Positions 1 to 5,071 of a stretch of 5,950 nucleotides of DNA are shown here, piece after piece. Position 1 is the first letter of the stretch. Each line of letters begins with the position of its first letter. Under the pieces are notes generated by a model. It saw only the letters and a list, made by a program, of their open reading frames with translations. It had not been told where the DNA came from and searched no databases. Both the position numbers and the translations under genes were made by a program. Source of the stretch: Opitutia bacterium (GTDB taxonomy: Bacteria > Verrucomicrobiota > Verrucomicrobiia > Opitutales > JANYDI01); assembly GCA_025363695.1 (NCBI GenBank), contig JANYDI010000124.1:1-5950 (forward strand), written 5' to 3'.

Positions 1-48
1 AAAAGCTTGCTTCTGCCCAGGCTCGATAAAGGGTGCGGGGTCAGCCAT
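1..48 (-). CDS. Start of a further late gene, truncated by the window edge
   Basis: ATG at 46-48 on the minus strand, two bases after the TAA of the preceding gene, with GGAA at 55-58 six bases upstream. The 16 visible codons read MADPAPFIEPGQKQAF and remain open to position 1. The tight spacing and continuing strand make this a probable next member of the operon. From gene order it could be the large ejection protein (T7 gp16 position), but 16 residues are too few to identify anything. Confidence 0.55.
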   Translation of the reverse strand, partial: MADPAPFIEPGQKQAF

Positions 49-50
49 AG

Positions 51-1226
51 TTATTTCCGATACTTCGCGTCATACTTGGCAGCAAGGGCTTCCGTAGTCC
101 AAAGGGGATTATCTTTTTTAGCCGCTGCAAGCCATGCATCTCTGTCAGGAGGAGGGCCAGCAGCCGTATCAGTTTGCGTAACGGGAAGAGTAGTGCCTTT
201 CCCGGCTGAGCTCTGCAAGACTTTGAATGCGGTTTGGGCGGGAAGACTTAGAGTAGAGGGATCAGTTGCGCCCATTGCGGCTTTCACATCTTTACTGGTG
301 ACAACCAGTCCGTTTGGAAGAGTCACCTTTCCGTCTTTGGCGTCAGCGATAGCAGTCAGGCTGTGTGCTATGTTAAGTTGATCTGCTGCCTTCGGTTGGC
401 GAGCAAGTCCGTCAGCTACATGAAACACGTCAGTCAATGACGGAGGTGCTACGTGCGGATCAGCCGCATGTTTAACCTTCCACTCGTCAATTAACACTTG
501 CGTCCGTTCAACCAACGCCATGCGCTGATCATCAGGAAGGTTACGATCCTTGCCTAAGGTCATCGCCGCATTGAGAATGTGCGTAGAGGCAGTGCGCTCT
601 AGCCCTTCCAGTTTATTCCCTGCCGCAATGTTCATCGTAACCATTCTATTCATCACAGCATCACTATGCGCCTGTCCTCGCATTTGCAAATTCTGCTGCA
701 TCATTATCATACGGAACTGCGCCATCTTCTGATTTTCAGTCAGCTGGTCATTCCGCTGAATAGCTTGAAGTTCCTGTGCCCGGGCCTTCTGCGTAGCAGA
801 GATAAACTTGTAGTGGGTATCCCATTCTTTCAGCTTGTTTTCATACTCTTGCTGGTTGCCGGCGGCTTGGGCTTTTTGCGCCGCAGCCATGGAAGTAAGC
901 GCTGCAACCATCGGACGCTTAGTCAGAAATGAACCGACAACTCCAATGATCCCACCAAGGCTAGCCAGAGCCTTCATCGGATCATCTTCCTCTCTTTTCG
1001 GAGGAGAGCCAAGGCTAGCCAGTTCCTTCTCATAATCCGAATGGAGAGTTTGAATGTCCATAAGGCGATTGTCTGAGCGAGTTTGGGCGTCAGGTGCCGG
1101 CGCAGAAGGCGCAGCAGGGCGTGGAGTCGGGGCAAGAGAAGGTGCTGAGGCAGCAGCTGGAGGCGCTAACGCTGGCGCTCCCTCTACCGGCTTCGTTTCC
1201 GCCCCTGCGCTATTTGTATTTTCCAT
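51..1226 (-). CDS. Putative internal virion (ejection) protein with Pro/Ala-rich head and long helix
   Basis: A 391-residue protein from ATG 1224-1226 to TAA 51-53, six bases after the preceding stop; only a weak CGGA lies upstream, so it may depend on coupling. Residues 1-50 are a Pro/Ala low-complexity tail. Residues 84-118 (MKALASLGGIIGVVGSFLTK, then RPMVAALTSMAAAQKA) are Gly-containing and hydrophobic and could insert in or lie on a membrane. Residues 119-225 are Gln/Met/Lys-rich and predicted helical, possibly coiled coil. Residues 240-391 are mixed, ending in a basic helix (DNPLWTTEALAAKYDAKYRK). No catalytic motif is visible. The core with a K/TRPMVAALTSMAAA motif followed by a Tyr-Glu helix resembles uncharacterised proteins that podophages encode near the end of their tail module. 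T7 gp15 is the positional counterpart. It could instead be a scaffold-like or tail-associated protein. Confidence 0.7.
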   Translation of the reverse strand: MENTNSAGAETKPVEGAPALAPPAAASAPSLAPTPRPAAPSAPAPDAQTRSDNRLMDIQTLHSDYEKELASLGSPPKREEDDPMKALASLGGIIGVVGSFLTKRPMVAALTSMAAAQKAQAAGNQQEYENKLKEWDTHYKFISATQKARAQELQAIQRNDQLTENQKMAQFRMIMMQQNLQMRGQAHSDAVMNRMVTMNIAAGNKLEGLERTASTHILNAAMTLGKDRNLPDDQRMALVERTQVLIDEWKVKHAADPHVAPPSLTDVFHVADGLARQPKAADQLNIAHSLTAIADAKDGKVTLPNGLVVTSKDVKAAMGATDPSTLSLPAQTAFKVLQSSAGKGTTLPVTQTDTAAGPPPDRDAWLAAAKKDNPLWTTEALAAKYDAKYRK

Positions 1227-1232
1227 AAGTGA

Positions 1233-2108
1233 TTATCCGAAAATGTTTTTAGCTGCGCCGTAAGCGAACCCGCCAGCAACAGCGGCAAGGGCTTGAGTAA
1301 GTTCCTGATCTTGCTGAAGGCCGAGGCTGATGATGGAGGAGTTTAGCTGGTCGGCCTGTCCGATGGTTTGCAGGCCAGTGTTGTAAAGGGATTGTGCTTG
1401 CTGGAAGGTCTGCGTTGCGTATTGCTGCCGAGCAGAATTGATGGAGGCTTGCTCCATTGAACTTCCTGAAAGGCCCATGCGGGAGAAGTTGGACTGGATG
1501 GCGGCGATCTGCGCGTCGCGGGAAGACATTAAGTCTTGACCGAGAGCGCCTGGAAGCGGTGCGCCAGTGGTAAGCGGAGCCATCAAACCCGGCGCTGCGG
1601 AGCGGAGAGTTGAAGCATCCTGTTTTAACGTATTCACCCCAGGAAGACCCTGCCCACTCTTCAACGCGGCAAGACCAACAGCGCCGGCAGGAATTGCAAA
1701 CTTCCCATACTTGGAAGCAAAATCTTCAGTCTTTCCCCACAAGCCAGAAGCATCTACAGCCCCGCCTTTACCTCCGCCTCCGCCTGGAAGGCCATTCAAG
1801 CCGGGGGCTCCAACATTGCCGGGAGAGTTAACTCCGGTTCCTGTAGTGTCCAGAGGGGAAGAATTGCCAACAAGTCCTGCGATGTTTGGGAAGGATGAGC
1901 TTCCGGCAGAGATTGGCGCAGGAGTGTAACCGCCTGTATCTGTAGCGCCGCCAAGGGTATTAGCCGCGAGGGAAGTGTAGTCGATTGCCCCGCCAGCATT
2001 CCCGCCGACAACACCACCAGCATCAGTTGCCCCGCTAAACAGAGAACTGAAAAAATCCCCTATCCCTGCGCCGCCACCGCCAGTCCCACTAAACCAATCT
2101 TCAAACAT
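1233..2108 (-). CDS. Gly-rich putative internal virion (ejection) protein
   Basis: A 291-residue protein from ATG 2106-2108 (weak GGGG at 2115-2118, six bases upstream) to TAA 1233-1235. Residues 1-120 are Gly/Ser/Thr-rich and probably disordered, and include seven consecutive Gly-X-Y triplets at 97-117. A hydrophobic segment FAIPAGAVGLAALKSG lies near 137-152. Residues 195-275 are Gln/Ser/Ala-rich helix, with RDAQIAAIQSNFSRMGLSGS followed by SMEQASINSARQQYATQTF, a pattern I recall from uncharacterised podophage virion proteins. The C-terminus (LAAVAGGFAYGAAKNIFG) is an apolar, probably amphipathic helix. Position after the hub and small proteins is that of T7 gene 14, whose product enters the outer membrane during DNA ejection. 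The two apolar helical stretches would suit a similar task, but this role is inferred from position and composition, not from homology. Confidence 0.7.
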   Translation of the reverse strand: MFEDWFSGTGGGGAGIGDFFSSLFSGATDAGGVVGGNAGGAIDYTSLAANTLGGATDTGGYTPAPISAGSSSFPNIAGLVGNSSPLDTTGTGVNSPGNVGAPGLNGLPGGGGGKGGAVDASGLWGKTEDFASKYGKFAIPAGAVGLAALKSGQGLPGVNTLKQDASTLRSAAPGLMAPLTTGAPLPGALGQDLMSSRDAQIAAIQSNFSRMGLSGSSMEQASINSARQQYATQTFQQAQSLYNTGLQTIGQADQLNSSIISLGLQQDQELTQALAAVAGGFAYGAAKNIFG

Positions 2109-2111
2109 GAC

Positions 2112-2639
2112 TTACCCCAAAATTTTAACAAACTCAACATGCTTCTTATTTGCATTGAGTCGTTTTGCGAAAACATCTACGCTTGTATCAGTCATTGTTC
2201 CGAACCGAAGCTCTCTCGCTTTAATAGCCCGCGCCCAGCGATCAAAAGCGGTGTAGAGAGCAAGCGGGTCGGAAAGGGAATTTGTAATCTTCGCAACCCA
2301 CTCGATTTGAACTACTGCTTCTGGCTCGTAGAAGCTTCGGATAATTCGTGCGCAGCCCCAAGCGTGATCGGTGCGAAGAAGCTGCACGTCGTTGGAGTTC
2401 ATATTTGCCCGGATGTAGTAGGCAAGTCTTTCAGGTTCTAACCGGGGGAAGCGCTTCTTAAAGAGGGCCGCTCCGCTCCGACAAAGCTCGTCAATGTCCG
2501 CTTCGCCAATTCTCCGAGTCTTCGGAAGCGCAGCTTCCGGCAGAGACACTTGCTGAAGGTCGGTCATCTTAATTGGTTTAATCGGCGGCGGTGGGACAAC
2601 CCGTGCCAGCGGCATCGGAGCGTAAGTGGTGATAGCCAT
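2112..2639 (-). CDS. Phage GNAT-like (acetyltransferase-fold) protein, putative
   Basis: A 175-residue protein from ATG 2637-2639, with GAGG at 2647-2650 seven bases upstream, to TAA 2112-2114. The N-terminus (1-40) is Pro-rich and probably flexible. The remainder fits an alpha/beta layout: helices at 48-80 (ADIDELCRSGAALFKKRF and ERLAYYIRANM), strands around VQLLRTDHAWGCARI and VVQIEWVAKI, a long helix LALYTAFDRWARAIKA, then a strand ELRFGTMTD and a final strand HVEFVKILG. This succession, with a helix-strand pair containing ELRFGT, resembles GNAT-like proteins encoded among podophage tail genes. I cannot see a clear acetyl-CoA-binding Q/R-x-x-G-x-G/A loop, so enzymatic activity is doubtful and a structural role in the virion is equally possible. 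Fold assignment is by pattern only. The next gene begins three bases after its stop. Confidence 0.7.
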   Translation of the reverse strand: MAITTYAPMPLARVVPPPPIKPIKMTDLQQVSLPEAALPKTRRIGEADIDELCRSGAALFKKRFPRLEPERLAYYIRANMNSNDVQLLRTDHAWGCARIIRSFYEPEAVVQIEWVAKITNSLSDPLALYTAFDRWARAIKARELRFGTMTDTSVDVFAKRLNANKKHVEFVKILG

Positions 2640-2641
2640 GG

Positions 2642-2980
2642 TTATTCCTCAAGATTAAGTGCAGCTAATTGCTGACGGTGTTCTTCAAAATGTAGCTGCG
2701 TCCAACTACCCAAAGCAACTTTATCATTCACATTCAGTTCGCTGAAATCATTGCCAGCGATGCCTAGAAGCACATTTAAATCATTATGCATCTGCTGATG
2801 ATTTAAAAGCCAACTTCCCCAATCATTTTTAAATATAGGGTCAACGGTGTAAAGTGCAAGCGTTTTATTTTTCTGCGTAAACGCCGCAGCTACACTTCTT
2901 CGGTGAAGGTCCATGTTCGCTAAGGACCAACGCGCAGCCTCTTCTCCCTCAGTGGAGAAATTGATCAGGTCGGCAAGCAT
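2642..2980 (-). CDS. Conserved podophage protein of unknown function, 112 residues as framed
   Basis: The frame from ATG 2978-2980 to TAA 2642-2644 encodes a soluble, mostly helical protein without signal peptide or membrane segment. The middle and end (DWGSWLLNHQQMHNDLNVLL, GNDFSELNVNDKVALGSW, LHFEEHRQQLAAL) match a pattern I recall from uncharacterised proteins encoded just after tail-hub genes in podophages, with a His-Gln-Gln-x-His-Asn-Asp core and a C-terminal EHR/EHQ helix. The His and Asp residues are notable, but I know of no activity. The start is uncertain: no Shine-Dalgarno site precedes ATG 2980, and a TGA in frame lies just upstream (2999-3001). The preceding short frame (2965-3036) probably supplies the real N-terminus by -1 slippage, or couples translation. 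The stop lies two bases before the next ATG. Position resembles T7 gene 13, but no homology is claimed. Confidence 0.75.
   Translation of the reverse strand: MLADLINFSTEGEEAARWSLANMDLHRRSVAAAFTQKNKTLALYTVDPIFKNDWGSWLLNHQQMHNDLNVLLGIAGNDFSELNVNDKVALGSWTQLHFEEHRQQLAALNLEE
2647..2650 (-). promoter_or_regulatory. Shine-Dalgarno GAGG for the GNAT-like gene
   Basis: The minus strand reads TTGAGGAATAACCATG, with GAGG seven bases before ATG 2637-2639 and the TAA of the upstream gene between them. This fixes the start of the 175-residue gene. Confidence 0.65.
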
Positions 2981-3036
2981 GGGGGGCGAGCAGGCGGATC
3001 AGTTCGCCTATCAATCGGACGAGGAGGTTTTGACAT
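2965..3036 (-). CDS. Short Pro/Arg-rich reading frame, probably the front of the 112-residue gene or its translational leader
   Basis: ATG at 3034-3036, one base after the TAG of the hub gene, with GGAG at 3044-3047 seven bases upstream, the clearest ribosome site in this area. It encodes 23 residues beginning MSKPPRPIDRRTDPPARPP and stops at TGA 2965-2967, inside the next gene. Near its end the codons are CGC CCC CCA, so the heptamer C-CCC-CCA sits in the register used for -1 slippage. A -1 shift, or one extra C, would join residues 1-19 directly to the Met of the 112-residue frame and give a 131-residue protein. Otherwise it would act as a leader peptide whose termination re-initiates at ATG 2980. 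The strong ribosome site here, and its absence at 2980, supports one of these two links. Confidence 0.6.
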   Translation of the reverse strand: MSKPPRPIDRRTDPPARPPCLPT

Positions 3037-3037
3037 T

Positions 3038-4741
3038 CTATAACTCCAAATTGTATTGCTGCATACTAAGCACAAAACGCTGAAGAGTAACACCAGCTTC
3101 CGCTGTGGTGATCGTCAGCCCGATAAGATAACCTTCTTGGCCTACTGCCATTTTAAACCACTTTTGCCCGGAAGCCGTGATCCGGGAGTTAGTTAATTGT
3201 TGAGTATTATAAAGCCGACTGTTTTGCTCCGAGTCTATACTGATCGTGATGTTGGGCGCACCGCCGGAGTTCTGTTGAAGCATTCCGTAGAGCGCCATCA
3301 CACGTTTAGTCATGAAGAAACCTGGGTCATCCCAGAATTTGCTTTGAACAGTTTTAATGAGGGTAGCGGAGTAGTTAGTAAAGAGAGGATAGATGTTGTT
3401 TCCGTCACTACCATAGGCAGTAAGGTTGCTGTTGAACTCGTTTGAAGAAATGGAAGTGAGGGCGTATTCTTGGGAGCCGGTAAACCAGCTTTTTCCGTCC
3501 CAGAAAAGTAGCTGTTGAATGACGGTTTTGGTGATGAAATTGTAGATTGGGGCAAGGAGGGTGTAGCAAAGTTTTCCATAAATGTAGGCTTGTGCGGAAT
3601 AGAACTCTGTAGGCGTTGCCCAGGTTTGCTGGGTTTGAACGTTAAGAAGAATGCCGTCAAGCTCAGCGGAGACTTTACTTACAGTGCTTCCGTAGAGGGA
3701 ATAGAAGCCGACATTTGTAAGGAAGACAATTTGTTTGGAGAAGGTTTGAATAGACTTGCGATAGATGGAGCCAATCTGAGGATCGACGTTGACGTTGGAA
3801 AAGATAGTTGTTGAGATTGCGCCGCTGGCGGAAGTGTTCACGCCGGAAATATATTGGATAGAGCTGTCGCCGAAAAGATAGAGAAAGCCGTTCGCTTGAA
3901 TAAGCTGAGTGTATTGCTGCTTAAGAAAGCTGTTGGTGGAGGGAGCGGCAACCGCACCAAGCACTGTAGAGAAGCCTACCGGGTTGCTAGGCTGAGAAGC
4001 GATTAGCACATTGTAGTTGGCAATCCAAACCATGTTATTGTAGGTTTCGATTGCTGTGCCCTGCACGCCGAACGGCATAAGCATAATGGTGGCTTGCGCG
4101 ACAGTGTTGTTGGCGTCGGAGATTTGCACTAGCGGGGCGGATGTGTAGCCAGTTCCACCAGCAGTAACGGTGAGGCCTGTGACTACGCCAGCGGTGAGAG
4201 TGATTGTTGCCGTTGCTCCGCTTCCGCCACCGCCGATGAAACTGACTAAGGCGGAAGAAGTGTAGCCAGTTCCGCCATTGACGACTGTTACGCCGCCAAC
4301 CTGCACAACGCCATTTGTAACGGTGACGGTTACGGTTGCAGTGGTAGTGCTGCCACCTCCGGTGAAAGTGAGGAGGATTGGGGTAGGGTCGGAGACAAGG
4401 TAACCGCTGCCTGAATTGGTAACAGTGATGGCAGTGATTTGCCTGTTTGTTACTGTCGCAGTGAAGGCTGCGCCGGAACCTGTTCCACCGAAAGTTCCAA
4501 CGGTAGGGGCAGAAGTATAACCACTTCCAACATTTGTAATGACCGCAACAGGAGAGACGTTCCCACTCGTATAAATCAACGTCCCATCGAACAGCCAATA
4601 ACCCTTCCGCCCTGTGCCAAACTTATCGTTACAGGTGATGATGAAATATTGATTGCCCCATTGAGTTGTTGCGGGACGCACGCCGGGAGCACTTCCGAAA
4701 GGGAAAGTGTTCGCGCCAATACTAGCAACGGAGGTCAACAC
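3038..4741 (-). CDS. P22 gp10-like tail hub / packaged-DNA stabilisation protein, main part downstream of the amber
   Basis: A 567-codon frame counted from GTG 4739-4741; the open frame actually begins at 4792, directly after the amber. In P22, gp10 caps the portal-adaptor channel and keeps packaged DNA in; T7 gp12 is the positional counterpart. Evidence (residues counted from the GTG): TQWGNQYFIITCN and GYWLFDGT at 26-54; four tandem Gly-Tyr beta repeats at about 71-223; MVWIANYNVLIASQPSNPVGF near 238-257, FLYLFGDSSIQYISG at 286-300; WDGKSWFTG near 414-422; and a C-terminus IGLTITTAEAGVTLQRFVLSM that resembles the end of P22 gp10. Without the repeats the full frame would be about 520 residues, near the roughly 470 of P22 gp10. 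The GTG has no proper Shine-Dalgarno site and 17 sensible codons precede it, so an independent start is doubtful. The gene ends in TAG; an ATG follows one base later. Confidence 0.82.
   Translation of the reverse strand: MLTSVASIGANTFPFGSAPGVRPATTQWGNQYFIITCNDKFGTGRKGYWLFDGTLIYTSGNVSPVAVITNVGSGYTSAPTVGTFGGTGSGAAFTATVTNRQITAITVTNSGSGYLVSDPTPILLTFTGGGSTTTATVTVTVTNGVVQVGGVTVVNGGTGYTSSALVSFIGGGGSGATATITLTAGVVTGLTVTAGGTGYTSAPLVQISDANNTVAQATIMLMPFGVQGTAIETYNNMVWIANYNVLIASQPSNPVGFSTVLGAVAAPSTNSFLKQQYTQLIQANGFLYLFGDSSIQYISGVNTSASGAISTTIFSNVNVDPQIGSIYRKSIQTFSKQIVFLTNVGFYSLYGSTVSKVSAELDGILLNVQTQQTWATPTEFYSAQAYIYGKLCYTLLAPIYNFITKTVIQQLLFWDGKSWFTGSQEYALTSISSNEFNSNLTAYGSDGNNIYPLFTNYSATLIKTVQSKFWDDPGFFMTKRVMALYGMLQQNSGGAPNITISIDSEQNSRLYNTQQLTNSRITASGQKWFKMAVGQEGYLIGLTITTAEAGVTLQRFVLSMQQYNLEL
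3044..3047 (-). promoter_or_regulatory. Shine-Dalgarno GGAG for the short frame at 3036
   Basis: The minus strand reads GGAG at 3047-3044, inside the last codons of the hub gene, with seven bases before ATG 3034-3036. This spacing is good, whereas ATG 2978-2980 of the following gene is preceded only by a run of C. It therefore points to 3036 as the place where ribosomes load for the downstream gene. Confidence 0.7.
4073..4531 (-). repeat. Four tandem GxGYxSAP-type beta repeats within the tail hub gene
   Basis: Within the hub protein, four units start with GSGYTSAPTV, GSGYLVSDPT, GTGYTSSALV and GTGYTSAPLV. The first three continue with a Gly/Ser-rich turn, an alternating Thr/Ala/Val strand (such as SGATATITLTAG) and a closing strand (such as VTGLTVTAG); the last is degenerate after its first strand (DANNTVAQATIML). 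Unit length is about 39-46 residues. At DNA level the last two units share an identical 14-base stretch (4143-4156 and 4260-4273, 117 bases apart, which is 39 codons). The pattern suggests a small beta domain added into the hub; similar Gly-Tyr repeats are common in bacterial and phage surface proteins. Function here is unknown, possibly decoration or stabilisation of the tail. Confidence 0.8.
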
Positions 4742-4792
4742 TCCGCCAATGTAGGAGTAGAACCATGCAGCACCGCCAGCGAAGAAAGCAAC

Positions 4793-4795
4793 CTA
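4793..4795 (-). other. In-frame amber codon interrupting the tail hub gene
   Basis: On the minus strand the triplet reads TAG in the frame of both the 92-residue piece (4793-5071) and the 567-codon piece (3038-4741). Upstream residues are NINSTSY and downstream residues are VAFFAGGAAWFYSYIGGV, which together look like continuous beta-strand. It is codon 93 of the joined 677-codon frame. Possible origins are a nonsense mutation (for example from TTG or TGG, each one base away), a sequencing or assembly error, read-through by a suppressor tRNA, or stop-codon reassignment. The sequence alone cannot separate these. Confidence 0.9.
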
Positions 4796-5071
4796 GTAAG
4801 AAGTGCTGTTTATGTTGAACCATTCGAACTGAATGAGCCCCCCACTTCCAGAATTAGGAAGGGTAAGACTTGCTCCCGCCCCGGGCATAGAGACGAGGTT
4901 GTCCTTTCCAAAAGGCACCCAATTATCACACCAATAAGTTTGAGTGTTTCCAATGGCTGCGCGAGTGGGCTGCGTATTCAGGCCATCGAAGCCCGCAAAC
5001 ATAATCGGAAGGAAGTTTCCAGGAATACCTGGGGAATTGTTAGGCGCCGCAGGAGCGCTGAACCCTGACAT
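4793..5071 (-). CDS. N-terminal fragment of P22 gp10-like tail hub protein, ending at an in-frame amber
   Basis: A 92-residue frame starting at ATG 5069-5071, whose first base pair overlaps the TAA of the adaptor gene. Upstream is a GGGCGGA stretch four bases before the ATG, a weak ribosome site. Residues 25-75 carry the signature I associate with the N-terminus of podophage hub / packaged-DNA stabilisation proteins: FAGFDGLNTQPTRAAIGNTQ, then YWCDNWVPFGKDNL, then SMPGAGASL. The fragment ends ...FEWFNINSTSY followed by TAG at 4793-4795. The same frame then stays open for another 584 codons and reads as the rest of the same protein family, so I regard this as the front of one 677-codon gene (3038-5071), not an independent small protein. 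On its own it would lack the body of the protein and is unlikely to be functional. Confidence 0.75.
   Translation of the reverse strand: MSGFSAPAAPNNSPGIPGNFLPIMFAGFDGLNTQPTRAAIGNTQTYWCDNWVPFGKDNLVSMPGAGASLTLPNSGSGGLIQFEWFNINSTSY

Noticed and set aside
7..381. Plus-strand open frame of 124 codons, and similar frames at 1054-1263, 1567-1929, 2139-2441, 3197-3445, 3515-3814 and 5518-5796
   Set aside because: All lie opposite confident minus-strand genes, with no family features, no operon logic and no credible starts.
2942..2959. Inverted repeat TTCTCC/GGAGAA with a six-base loop as a frameshift-stimulating hairpin or terminator
   Set aside because: The six-base stem is weak, lies 21 bases after the C-run (too far for the usual 5-9 base spacing), sits inside a coding region and has no U-tract.
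2981..3037. Promoter or terminator between the hub gene and the 112-residue gene
   Set aside because: This 57-base stretch is the largest apparent gap, but it is filled by the short frame. I see no -35/-10 pair, and the only stem (GGCG/CGCC near 2993-3008) is four pairs long.
4035..4598. Minus-strand open frame of 187 codons in another frame across the beta repeats
   Set aside because: Its odd Trp/His/Arg/Cys composition follows from out-of-frame reading of the Gly/Thr/Val-rich repeat. The overlapping hub frame explains the sequence.
3038..4741. The 567-codon frame as an independent gene starting at GTG 4741
   Set aside because: No Shine-Dalgarno site precedes the GTG, 17 sensible codons of the same fold lie upstream of it, and the 92-residue piece before the amber matches the missing N-terminus.
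4439..5068. Plus-strand open frame of 209 codons, opposite the hub gene
   Set aside because: It is antisense to well-supported genes, its product is Cys/Arg/Ser-rich with no recognisable pattern, and it has no ribosome site context. A shadow of codon bias on the other strand.
3038..5071. Whole-phage TAG-to-glutamine recoding (as in some Lak or crAss-like phages)
   Set aside because: Only one internal TAG is seen in roughly 1,900 late-gene codons, although the proteins are rich in Gln. The hub gene itself ends in TAG exactly where the next ATG begins; reading through would add only eight residues before a TGA at 3011-3013. Not excluded, but weakly supported from this window.
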